A stretch of 6,383 nucleotides of DNA from Gammaproteobacteria bacterium (GTDB taxonomy: Bacteria > Pseudomonadota > Gammaproteobacteria > GCA-001735895). The notes below the pieces were generated by a model. It was not told the origin of the DNA, ran no database searches, and worked only from the letters and a program-made list of their open reading frames with translations. This document shows positions 1 through 6,383 of this stretch, piece after piece; within the stretch, counting starts at the first letter, position 1; each line of letters opens with the position of its first letter. The stretch covers positions 1-6,383 of the forward strand of contig JARFPR010000391.1 of NCBI GenBank assembly GCA_029288195.1, read 5' to 3'. Both the position numbers and the translations under genes were made by a program.

Positions 1-1
1 C

Positions 2-286
2 GAGCCCTGGATCGTCTACCGGGAAGCGCGTCAACAGGCATTGGTCGACGCCTTTAATAATGCCACCGATGCAGGATTGACCCGTCAGCAGCTCAAGACC
101 ATTCTGCTCGACCCATCGACCGAGTATGCGCGCACATTCGAACCCGCTCGCCAGTCCTACTGGCGTGCTTATGCAGCGGCACTCGAAGAAATCAGCTCCT
201 TGCTTACAAAGGCACAAAAACAAAGAGTCGTTGAAAAATTACAGAAGTACGCACGTGTTGCCGCACGTCTTACCGACGCAGGTTAA
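2..286 (+). CDS. C-terminal part of a DUF6279-like lipoprotein (5' end outside window)
   Basis: The reading frame is open from the first bases of the window to a TAA at 284-286, so this is the last 94 codons of a longer gene. A TTG at 41 could be read as a start, but the frame continues upstream with matching sequence, so truncation by the window edge is more likely. The visible part is helical and follows a pattern I associate with the end of DUF6279 proteins: W-x-x-YR, then LL-DP, then an R-x-x-YW-x-x-Y helix, then LT-x-x-Q followed by a KLQ-x-YA helix. Members are usually outer-envelope lipoproteins of roughly 280-300 residues with an N-terminal lipobox, which would lie outside this window. 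Their function is not known. The assignment rests on pattern memory, not a search. No clear terminator follows the stop. Confidence 0.65.
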   Translation, partial: EPWIVYREARQQALVDAFNNATDAGLTRQQLKTILLDPSTEYARTFEPARQSYWRAYAAALEEISSLLTKAQKQRVVEKLQKYARVAARLTDAG

Positions 287-589
287 TACTAGCGAAATCC
301 CTGCTGAACAACGTCAAAGGAACTAAAACTCGAGCAAAACGGTTTATTTGGAACGCGACAATGCTCACAGTGAAAGAAATCTTCAAAAAATTGATCAGGG
401 ACTGCGAGCCCATCGATACAAAACCCCGGGCAACGACTTTAGTCCAGTATTTACTTAATCACTCGCTGCAACAAAATTGTTTCATATCAGCTATATAGAA
501 TACCTGTAATGGCATTATTGTCTGTCCACCTAAATGAAAAAATACCAAACCAGATACGATTTAGCCGGGAGTAATGCCTCGGAGAAGCG
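287..589. other. AT-richer intergenic stretch between the lipoprotein-like gene and the 80-residue ORF
   Basis: These 303 bases are visibly richer in A and T than the flanking genes. They hold one possible small ORF (361-498, listed separately). I see no tRNA, no rRNA, no direct repeat array and no hairpin followed by a T-run. Several boxes resemble parts of a sigma-70 promoter (TTGTTT at 477, TAGAAT at 496, TTGTCT at 518), but none pairs with a partner at 16-18 bases. A promoter for the gene at 590 probably lies between 499 and 580, but I cannot place it. Confidence 0.5.
361..498 (+). CDS. Possible 45-residue small protein
   Basis: An ATG at 361 opens a 45-codon frame ending in TAG at 496-498. 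A weak GGA lies eight bases before the start. The product begins MLTVKEIFKKLIRD, is basic and probably helical in its first half, and has no membrane segment or recognisable domain. Its first 14 residues resemble those of the protein encoded at 590-832: both have M-x-x-V-K, then K at position 9, I at 12 and D at 14. This could mean the ORF is a short or decayed relative of that gene, or it could be chance. The frame upstream of the ATG is also open back past 290, so openness alone says little. It may not be expressed. Confidence 0.28.
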   Translation: MLTVKEIFKKLIRDCEPIDTKPRATTLVQYLLNHSLQQNCFISAI

Positions 590-832
590 ATGATTGATGT
601 AAAACGCAGTTTGAAAAGGGTTATTGACGACCCTCACTTCAGCCGCAGGGAGAGGCATTTGGCCAAATCATCGCTTGAGCTTATTGAAGAACTCGAGAGC
701 CGGGAGGTCTACCATTGGACAGAAATGGCGAGATTTGCCCTCTTGACCGAGGTTCGAAAAAAGGTAATAGGTTCGCAAGCAGCTACCAAGATTGACAGCT
801 TCCTGAAAAGACACAGGGTTAAAAGACCGTAA
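590..832 (+). CDS. Small basic helical protein of unknown function (80 aa)
   Basis: The ATG at 590 is preceded by GGAG at 581-584 with five bases between, a good ribosome binding site that supports this start; the stop is TAA at 830-832. I do not recognise the 80-residue product. It is rich in K, R and E and is predicted by eye to form several amphipathic helices (about residues 2-13, 19-38, 42-58 and 61-75). It ends in a basic tail (KRHRVKRP) and has no signal peptide, membrane segment or cysteine. A role in binding nucleic acid or a protein partner would fit the charge, but nothing demonstrates it. It converges with the hydrolase gene ending at 884; the 51 bases between hold no clear terminator. 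Confidence 0.6.
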   Translation: MIDVKRSLKRVIDDPHFSRRERHLAKSSLELIEELESREVYHWTEMARFALLTEVRKKVIGSQAATKIDSFLKRHRVKRP

Positions 833-883
833 AATAACACCTCTCGTCAGATTGCATATCCCGGCTCGGCAGGTTCCCCAGCG

Positions 884-1537
884 TCAACCGGCACGCCTGA
901 ATTTTCCGGTTTCCAGGTAATGGATAACCTGCTCTATTACCCTGCTATTACGCATCATGAAGGTATGGGTTACCTCCATTTCGAGATGATCTTTCATGCC
1001 TTCAAGCCTGGTATTTTCAACCGAAACCCTGCCGTCATCGGGCCCTGGAATCATGCGCGACATAAAGAGATCAATACTTTTTGTACCAGCGATGATGCCT
1101 AGATCGAAATTGGCGTGCCCAAGCTTGTTGGGAACACTGGTTTCGCCGGTTCCAAGCTCGAGCCCGGCATCACCATGAACGAAGTGGAATCCCGGGAAAT
1201 CACGTAACTTGTCGACAATCTCGCTGCCCTTGTTAGGGGGACCGAGCATAACCACGCGCCCGAGGCTGTCGATATTATGGTGTTTGAGGTATTGCCGGAC
1301 CAGGATCCCACCCATCGAATGGGTTACGAAGTTTATCCGGTGACCCGGCGGGCATTCCTCTAAAGCCGGCCCGATGGCCTCTTCGGCCAGTGCCGCGATA
1401 TTTTTGCGATTTGATCGGTAACTGATGTTCTGTACACAATAACCCCGCTTTAACAGCGCCCGCTCAAGCCTTTTCATCGATCGGTCCGAACGCAACAGAC
1501 CGTGCAGCAGGATGATGCTATCGGCCTGGGGAGACAT
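884..1537 (-). CDS. Alpha/beta hydrolase, lipase/PGAP1-like (217 aa)
   Basis: This is a small serine hydrolase of the alpha/beta fold, probably an esterase or lipase-like enzyme of unknown substrate. It starts with a core beta strand and oxyanion-side HG (IILLHG, residues 8-13). The nucleophile elbow is THSMGG at 72-77, with Ser74 as nucleophile. A PPNKGSE segment (100-106) is typical of the lipase-like branch. The acid is probably Asp167 or Asp168 in GPDDGRVS, and the catalytic His is His191 in VTHTFMM, so the triad looks complete. There is no signal peptide or transmembrane helix, so it should be cytoplasmic. An in-frame TAG lies directly before the ATG, and a later Met (21) would remove the HG motif, so the start is fixed even though no good Shine-Dalgarno is visible. 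It lies 35 bases after the DUF6524-like gene and is the last gene of the leftward cluster. Confidence 0.88.
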   Translation of the reverse strand: MSPQADSIILLHGLLRSDRSMKRLERALLKRGYCVQNISYRSNRKNIAALAEEAIGPALEECPPGHRINFVTHSMGGILVRQYLKHHNIDSLGRVVMLGPPNKGSEIVDKLRDFPGFHFVHGDAGLELGTGETSVPNKLGHANFDLGIIAGTKSIDLFMSRMIPGPDDGRVSVENTRLEGMKDHLEMEVTHTFMMRNSRVIEQVIHYLETGKFRRAG

Positions 1538-1572
1538 CTAAATTTCAGTAGCTACAGCGAAAGGGTCGGAGT

Positions 1573-1986
1573 TTAACCCTCGATCTCATCGGTGTCGTAT
1601 TGCCCTGACAGCTTGCGCCGCACGTGCGACCAGGACATGCCGACAGCCAGCACACCAGCCAGCACGAACAGCACCACCCACTGGATTACTTCCGTATCAT
1701 CGAGCGCGAAAAATCCCCACTCGATAAACAGCCAGATCAGGATTCCGAAAAAGGCAAGCGCAAGCGCCGTGCCGATAGGCCCAAGCGAACGCCATGTTGC
1801 ACGCAGGAACATGACCCAACCGATTAGCAGCACGATACCGGTTGCGGCCTTGTAGACCATCGCAACATCCGATTGCAACCAGCTGAACCAGGAATATTCA
1901 CTCGGATTGTAAGTTAGAAACACTAGCGCAAGCGCAAACAGAAAACGTAGAAAAAAACTGCCAATGTTGAAATCGTTTCGGGCCAT
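1573..1986 (-). CDS. DUF6524-like inner-membrane protein (137 aa)
   Basis: A small integral membrane protein with four clear hydrophobic segments, at about residues 10-26, 44-62, 69-92 and 99-117. The first loop carries a TYNPSEYSWFSW stretch. The end is a charged tail with SWSHVRRKLSGQ followed by acidic residues. The basic RR/K cluster after the fourth helix suggests that end is cytoplasmic. Length, helix count, the TYNPS motif after helix 1 and the WSHVRRKLSGQ tail fit my memory of DUF6524, a family of uncharacterised proteobacterial proteins; no function is known. The start has only a weak GGTAA upstream, and this sits in a possible stem (see 1990-2021). It lies 38 bases after the decarboxylase gene and 35 before the hydrolase gene, in an operon-like arrangement. 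Confidence 0.82.
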   Translation of the reverse strand: MARNDFNIGSFFLRFLFALALVFLTYNPSEYSWFSWLQSDVAMVYKAATGIVLLIGWVMFLRATWRSLGPIGTALALAFFGILIWLFIEWGFFALDDTEVIQWVVLFVLAGVLAVGMSWSHVRRKLSGQYDTDEIEG

Positions 1987-1989
1987 GTC

Positions 1990-2021
1990 GTTACCGGAAA
2001 GTGAAAAAACGTTATGGTAAC
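1990..2021 (-). promoter_or_regulatory. Possible RNA stem covering the ribosome binding region of the DUF6524-like gene
   Basis: Read on the minus strand, the gap between decarboxylase and membrane-protein genes contains GTTACC (2016-2021) and its exact complement GGTAAC (1990-1995), separated by 20 bases. The second arm is the only Shine-Dalgarno-like sequence before the ATG at 1986. Inside the same span a shorter stem, GTTA-CCA-TAAC (2011-2021), is followed at once by a run of six T (2004-2009). The two stems share an arm and so could exclude each other. Both are short and the inner one is AT-rich, so this may be chance. Confidence 0.2.
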
Positions 2022-2024
2022 AGA

Positions 2025-3509
2025 CTATTTCTCCGCGGCTAATAATTCACTCTGCGAAGCAACCAGTGCATCCCCAATTCTGATTACCGCTTGCGCCAGT
2101 CCATCGACCTGAGAACTATCCGCGCGGGCGCCAAGAAAACAGGGGCGCAACGCCAGCTGGCCATTAATACGGGTAGTACTCGGCATGTATTCGTTTTCCC
2201 TGACCAGGCATCGGCGGATTTTCTGGTTGAGTCGGTCAAGATCGTCAATCTGCGGCGCGACATAACGAAAGCAACAAACCGATAGAGTCGGTTCCAGTAA
2301 CAGTTCAAGCCTGGGATGTTGCTTGCAAAACTCGGCCAGCTCCCGGGCCATATCATTGTGACGTACAATTCGCTCGCGCATTCCCTCTACGCCAATCTCC
2401 CTGATCAGAGCCCAGACGACAATACCCCGCGGGGGTGCGCTAAGTTCTACGCCGTAGTCGAAATAACGAATACTGAAATCATCCAGCGAATGTTCAAGTG
2501 GCGCCGTCGTGGCGTCGATATCATCGATCGAACCCTCCAGATAATCGGAGGGCCCCTGGGTAAAAGCCCTTTGCAGTAATTCACGGTCATGCACAAAGGT
2601 CGCGGCAACCCCGACCGAGGCACCCAGCCATTTGTGTGGATCGACGATGATCGAGTCGACCAGCTCCAGCCCGTCGTAAAGATCGCGCAAGCGCTCATCC
2701 AGGATACCGGGTAACCCGTAGGCGCCATCTACATGCAGCCAGATTCCGTGTTCACGTGCGAGCTCGCCAATGGCACGCAACGGGTCAATTGCACCGGTGT
2801 TGGTGCTGCCCAGGTTAGCAACGATCGCCATCGGCAGAATTTCATCCTGCGAATCCTGTTCAATAGCTACCCGCAGCGCGTCAGGACGCATCCGTCCCTG
2901 GTCGTCACAGGCAATGGGCTTGATCGCTCGCCGACCTATCCCGAGTACGCCGCCGGCTCGCTGGATGGTATGGTGACACTCGCTGCTTGCGTAAACACTG
3001 ACAGCGCGGTTGACGCCGTCGCGCGCAGGGTCATGACCTGCTTTCTCAAACGCATATTGCCGTGCACCACCGAGTCCGACCAGGTTGGCGACCGAGCCAC
3101 CGCTGCTATAGATGCCTTTCATATTACCCAGGCCGCACATCTGCGCGAGCCAGTCGAGCGACAGTTCTTCGATAAAGTTGAATGCGGTGTGCATATATCT
3201 TTGTGGCGAGGCGATACTGGCGGCAGTCGATGCCAGCGTCGATGCGGTGGTCGCGCCGGTCGTAATATAGGAAGTAAAACCGGGTTTAGTCACCGCCGAA
3301 CCATTGGGAATGATCTGTTCCAGCAGTTCACGGGTGACTTCATCGATGCCGACCCCTCGCTGCGGCACTGGTCTATCCAGTGCAGCCTTCCAGACGTTTT
3401 GTCGTGCCAGCGCGTCCGGGTGTTCAAACGCTAAAAACTGGTCGAGACCGGCGCCTACTCTCGCTAACAACTCCTGCAGGTTGCCGACCTCAGCCTGATC
3501 CTGTGACAT
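2025..3509 (-). CDS. Group II PLP-dependent amino acid decarboxylase (494 aa)
   Basis: This is a cytoplasmic enzyme of the pyridoxal-dependent decarboxylase family that includes aromatic-amino-acid and glutamate decarboxylases (fold type I). The cofactor site is intact. SSGGSVANL (135-143) binds phosphate. His179 in SSECHH aligns with the residue that stacks on the PLP ring. Asp261 in HVDGAYG contacts the pyridine nitrogen. Lys293 in DPHKWLG forms the Schiff base. Tyr349 aligns by eye with the catalytic loop Tyr332 of aromatic-amino-acid decarboxylase, supporting decarboxylation over a side activity. Length is normal for the family (about 470-500). The ATG at 3509 is preceded by a purine-rich GAGAAGAG at suitable distance. 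The gene follows the histidine kinase by 41 bases. The substrate cannot be named from sequence alone; an aromatic amino acid, aspartate or glutamate are all possible, and some family members are instead aldehyde synthases. Confidence 0.9.
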   Translation of the reverse strand: MSQDQAEVGNLQELLARVGAGLDQFLAFEHPDALARQNVWKAALDRPVPQRGVGIDEVTRELLEQIIPNGSAVTKPGFTSYITTGATTASTLASTAASIASPQRYMHTAFNFIEELSLDWLAQMCGLGNMKGIYSSGGSVANLVGLGGARQYAFEKAGHDPARDGVNRAVSVYASSECHHTIQRAGGVLGIGRRAIKPIACDDQGRMRPDALRVAIEQDSQDEILPMAIVANLGSTNTGAIDPLRAIGELAREHGIWLHVDGAYGLPGILDERLRDLYDGLELVDSIIVDPHKWLGASVGVAATFVHDRELLQRAFTQGPSDYLEGSIDDIDATTAPLEHSLDDFSIRYFDYGVELSAPPRGIVVWALIREIGVEGMRERIVRHNDMARELAEFCKQHPRLELLLEPTLSVCCFRYVAPQIDDLDRLNQKIRRCLVRENEYMPSTTRINGQLALRPCFLGARADSSQVDGLAQAVIRIGDALVASQSELLAAEK

Positions 3510-3550
3510 AGTCTCTTCTCAAATTTCGAAACGCATTTTAAGAACTAACA

Positions 3551-5635
3551 TTATCCGTTCGCGGCAAGCGACGCAATGCGCAGACGAAATTCCGCCCCGG
3601 GCTCACAGTTGACGACATCGACTTCGGTCTGCATTGCACTTGCAAGTTGATGAACCAGCGCCAGGCCGATGCCGGTGCCGACGGTTTCACGCGTAAGCTC
3701 GTTCTCGGAGCGGTAAAACAGTTTGAAAATCTTCTTCATCTGGTCCGGATCGATACCGGGTCCGTAATCGCGCACCGAAAACTGAATCTTGCCGTCCTGC
3801 ATTTGCTGACAGCGAATGTCGATTCGTTTTTGGGCACCGTTTGCAGAAAACTTGACCGCATTATCCACCAGGTTGATAAAAATCTGGATGAACCAGTCGA
3901 TGTCAATTTTAATTCGAGCCGACTCAACTTCCTGTGTCCCCGTAATCAGCAGGTCGAACTCCGAGGGTTCGAGTTGCGATTCGAGGCGTGGTTTAAGCTC
4001 CGCCAGCACCTCGCCAACGGTCATGTCAGTGAGCGTTCCAGCCTGCTCGTTACGAGACATACGTGCCAGCTGCAGTACATTATTGATCAGGCGCGTGAGC
4101 CGCTCTGCCTCGTAAAAAATAAAATCATAATAGGTTTTACGTTTTGCCTTGTCGGCCCAGCCCTCGCGTAGCATTTCAGCATACATTCGAATCGACGTTA
4201 GCGGGGTTTTAAGTTCGTGGCTGACCGCGGAAACAAAATCCTGTTGTTGTCGTGCCAGGGCGAGCTGACGCTGACCCAGCCGCAACAGCATCAGGCAACC
4301 ACCCACCAGCACGATCGCGAGCACCACGGCTGACCAGATAATGACCTGTCCGCCGGCGCCGACCGGCAACCGCGCCAGTGCATAAATCAACTCGATATCG
4401 CCAAACGGCGCGATCAAACGGCTCTGGTAGAGCAATTCGTTGCTGGCCTGCTCGGTACTGGGGCGATACAGACGGCTGTAATCGGCGGCGAAGTTTTTCA
4501 GGATCGAACCGCGGTAGGCAACAATCAGTTTACTCATCGATGACAGGCTCGATTCACGAAACGCTGGTGCAATCAAACCTTCAATGAAATTCGGCTGGTC
4601 GATCAGAATACCCTGTACATAGCGCTCATTGCTGTGCCAAACACGCCGGAACAGGACGAAATGGCCACTGTCGAGCAGGGCAAACTCCATCGGCTCCACT
4701 TCACTCTCGAATGTCTGAATCCGGATCGCTCGCTGATCCAGCATCGGCTCGGCAAACACTACCTCGTAATCCGCAGTTTCAGCGGCTCTTTTCTCAAGGC
4801 TTAGCCCCTGCTCGAGCATGGCCTGTGGCAGGTTTACCTTTTCCTTGCGCGAACGCCGTGATTCCGCCTGTATTGTCTCCTCCCGGCGCTGCCTCTCCGG
4901 TTTGGCTTCAGCGGCTATCTGGAAGCTGTCTTCAAGTTTAAGGTCCTTGACCTGGTCTACAGGTGCGCTGCTTTCAGCAGGGGCATTCAGTTTGCGCGTG
5001 GTTAATTCATCGAAGGCCGACTGCCCCAGGGCATCACGATCATCCATCGCGATACTCGAACTCATGCTGTCGACTTCGGTAGTCAGACTCGGAGCATCCG
5101 CGCGTGCTGGTTGGGCCACTTCTTCCTCGGCGAGGATTTTGCCAACTGCTGGTGATGCCGCGAGATCACTTTTGCCGACCAGTCGGTTTTGATCGAGAAT
5201 TCCGCGAATCCGTCCTTCCTGCTGTTCACGCTGCTGTAGTTCGGATGAAGATATGCCATAGCTGGACGCGTTGGCTTCGGGCACGGTCGGGGTACGCAGC
5301 TGCCCTGCAGAATCGACCTGGAAATAACCCAGCAAACCAGGCACCTTCGCCTCCAGCGGGAACTGCGACAGCGGCGAGCGCTGCAGAAAGGCGGAGCCCT
5401 CGGAGCCGCTGACATTGAGAAATTCATAGTCGCTGATGGGTCGGCTTTCTTCGCGCTCGATCAGGTTTCGAAATGCACTATCAATGCGCAGGGTCAGCTC
5501 ACGGGCGAGCTGCTGATGCTGGTAGAAAGTCTCCCATTTCAACTGCCCGTAGGCCTGGTAAACCAGGATCGAGGTCGGTAACGCCAGCGCCACGAAAAAT
5601 AGCATCAGCGATAGAGTGAGGCGCCGCTGGGTCAT
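3551..5635 (-). CDS. Membrane sensor histidine kinase with a long periplasmic region (694 aa)
   Basis: The sensor half of a two-component system. A first membrane helix (about residues 6-26) is followed by roughly 400 residues outside the membrane, then a second helix (about 430-451). The kinase core follows: H-box VSHELKTP with phospho-accepting His473; N-box INLVDNAVKFS with Asn592; G1 box RDYGPGID (622-629); F box around 637-640; G2 box GTGIGL (653-658). Glu474 and Thr477 in the ExxT motif next to the His suggest phosphatase activity as well. The periplasmic part has two apparently folded pieces (about 30-120 and 288-425) joined by a polar, Glu/Gln/Ser/Ala-rich linker. No HAMP domain fits between helix 2 and His473, only about 21 residues apart. 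The ATG overlaps the regulator's TGA (ATGA), implying translational coupling. The signal sensed is unknown. Confidence 0.92.
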   Translation of the reverse strand: MTQRRLTLSLMLFFVALALPTSILVYQAYGQLKWETFYQHQQLARELTLRIDSAFRNLIEREESRPISDYEFLNVSGSEGSAFLQRSPLSQFPLEAKVPGLLGYFQVDSAGQLRTPTVPEANASSYGISSSELQQREQQEGRIRGILDQNRLVGKSDLAASPAVGKILAEEEVAQPARADAPSLTTEVDSMSSSIAMDDRDALGQSAFDELTTRKLNAPAESSAPVDQVKDLKLEDSFQIAAEAKPERQRREETIQAESRRSRKEKVNLPQAMLEQGLSLEKRAAETADYEVVFAEPMLDQRAIRIQTFESEVEPMEFALLDSGHFVLFRRVWHSNERYVQGILIDQPNFIEGLIAPAFRESSLSSMSKLIVAYRGSILKNFAADYSRLYRPSTEQASNELLYQSRLIAPFGDIELIYALARLPVGAGGQVIIWSAVVLAIVLVGGCLMLLRLGQRQLALARQQQDFVSAVSHELKTPLTSIRMYAEMLREGWADKAKRKTYYDFIFYEAERLTRLINNVLQLARMSRNEQAGTLTDMTVGEVLAELKPRLESQLEPSEFDLLITGTQEVESARIKIDIDWFIQIFINLVDNAVKFSANGAQKRIDIRCQQMQDGKIQFSVRDYGPGIDPDQMKKIFKLFYRSENELTRETVGTGIGLALVHQLASAMQTEVDVVNCEPGAEFRLRIASLAANG

Positions 5636-6327
5636 TGCTCGGCAAGCATCAGGCGATAGCCGGCACCGCGCACCGTAACGATGGCTTCAGGATTGGTGGG
5701 ATCGATTTCGATTTTGCGACGTAACTTGGCAATATGAATGTCGACGGTACGGGTTTCAATTTCCATGTGGTTAGCATAGCCCCAGACTCGTGCGAGCAGC
5801 TCTTCGCGTGCCACCGGACGCTCCGATTGCTGGCAAAGATAAAGCAGCAGGTCCATTTCACGACGCGTAAAAACGGTGTCTCCAGCGCACAGATTCTCGG
5901 TATCGATGACGACACCATTGTTGAGCCTGATTTCCCGCACCGAGGCTTCACCAAAACCCGAACGCCGCAATACCGCCTCCACTCGCAGCACCAGTTGCGT
6001 CACCGAGAAAGGCTTGGCGACGTAATCGTCGGCACCCAGGGTAAGTCCCTGGACGATGTCTTCGTCACTCGATTTAGCAGTCAGCATGATAACCGGCTGC
6101 TGCCGATCCTGTTGGCGGATACGGTTACAGATTTCAAAGCCATCGACACCGGGCAACATGACATCGAGCAGAATCAGGTCGAATTGTCCGCTTAACGCCT
6201 TACGCAGACCGTCATCACCGTGGTCGGCGGTCTCAACCTCGAAGCCGTGGTAGACGAAAACATCGACCAGCCCACTGCGTATCGCGGCCTCGTCTTCGAC
6301 GATCAGCAAGCGCGCTTTCTGCGCCAT
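5632..6327 (-). CDS. OmpR/PhoB-family response regulator (231 aa)
   Basis: A DNA-binding response regulator, partner of the kinase encoded just downstream. The receiver domain (about 5-120) has the acidic pocket Glu11/Asp12, the phospho-accepting Asp55 in LILLDVMLPG, Thr83 in MLTAK and Lys105 in AKPF, all as expected for a functional receiver. The C-terminal winged-helix domain (about 130-228) carries the usual FTRREMDLL, the VWGY segment, TVDIHIAKLRRKI recognition helix and the closing RGAGYRL. Length is typical of the family. The ATG at 6327 has AAGGA at 6337-6341 nine bases upstream, and an in-frame TAA three codons before it, so the start is secure. It is the first gene of the leftward cluster seen here; its promoter must lie in or beyond the last 56 bases. 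Its target genes are not shown by the sequence. Confidence 0.95.
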   Translation of the reverse strand: MAQKARLLIVEDEAAIRSGLVDVFVYHGFEVETADHGDDGLRKALSGQFDLILLDVMLPGVDGFEICNRIRQQDRQQPVIMLTAKSSDEDIVQGLTLGADDYVAKPFSVTQLVLRVEAVLRRSGFGEASVREIRLNNGVVIDTENLCAGDTVFTRREMDLLLYLCQQSERPVAREELLARVWGYANHMEIETRTVDIHIAKLRRKIEIDPTNPEAIVTVRGAGYRLMLAEQ

Positions 6328-6383
6328 CAGATTTTATCCTTAATTAACACACAACAATCCTAGCATTCCAGTCCCGCGGATAT

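Noticed and set aside
126..326. Plus-strand frame of 66 codons overlapping the end of the lipoprotein-like gene
   Set aside because: It overlaps the better supported frame ending at 286 and gives a low-complexity product typical of an off-frame reading.
833..883. Bidirectional terminator between the converging genes
   Set aside because: Only short CCGG matches can pair; there is no stable stem followed by a T-run on either strand.
2733..3434. Plus-strand open frame of 233 codons inside the decarboxylase gene
   Set aside because: It lies antisense to a gene with all family motifs intact, has no recognisable domain, and is rich in residues expected from a reverse-frame shadow.
3647..4171. Plus-strand open frame of 174 codons opposite the kinase catalytic domain
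   Set aside because: The minus strand here encodes the conserved H, N, G1 and G2 boxes; the plus frame shows no domain and is a shadow.
5734..6195. Plus-strand open frame of 153 codons opposite the response regulator
   Set aside because: It is fully antisense to a complete, motif-perfect receiver and winged-helix protein.
6340..6347. Palindrome TTAATTAA as an operator for the response regulator
   Set aside because: An isolated 8-base AT palindrome is common in AT-rich leaders, and no direct repeats of the kind bound by OmpR-family regulators are visible.
6332..6358. TTGTTG and TAAAAT boxes upstream of the response regulator as a promoter
   Set aside because: The spacing is only 15 bases and the -10-like box sits between the ribosome binding site and the start codon, so it cannot serve this gene; the real promoter may be outside the window.

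Overview
The window looks like chromosomal DNA of a gammaproteobacterium, probably free-living. The evidence is the moderate GC content, the gammaproteobacterial style of the two-component pair, and genes resembling the DUF6279 and DUF6524 families. No genus can be named from this sequence. There is no sign of mobile DNA, CRISPR repeats, rRNA or tRNA.

Left part (1-832, plus strand). The window opens inside a gene whose C-terminal 94 codons resemble the end of DUF6279 lipoproteins. An AT-richer stretch of about 300 bases follows. It holds one possible 45-codon ORF (361-498). Next comes a better supported 80-residue basic, helical protein of unknown function (590-832).

Right part (884-6327, minus strand). 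Five genes run leftward in one direction: an OmpR-type response regulator, its sensor histidine kinase, a group II PLP-dependent decarboxylase, a four-helix membrane protein resembling DUF6524, and a small alpha/beta hydrolase with a THSMGG nucleophile elbow. Regulator and kinase overlap by 4 bases (ATGA). The other junctions are 41, 38 and 35 bases long and show no convincing terminator. The cluster could therefore be one transcript, though this is inferred from spacing only. The plus- and minus-strand blocks converge at 832/884.

How they may work together. The kinase has about 400 residues outside the membrane, split by a long polar linker, and would signal to the regulator. Whether the three downstream genes belong to its regulon is unknown. 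The decarboxylase is the only obvious metabolic enzyme, and its substrate cannot be read from the sequence. Nothing here amounts to a clearly new system. The best leads are the kinase's unusual sensor region and the two-component/decarboxylase/membrane protein/hydrolase neighbourhood.
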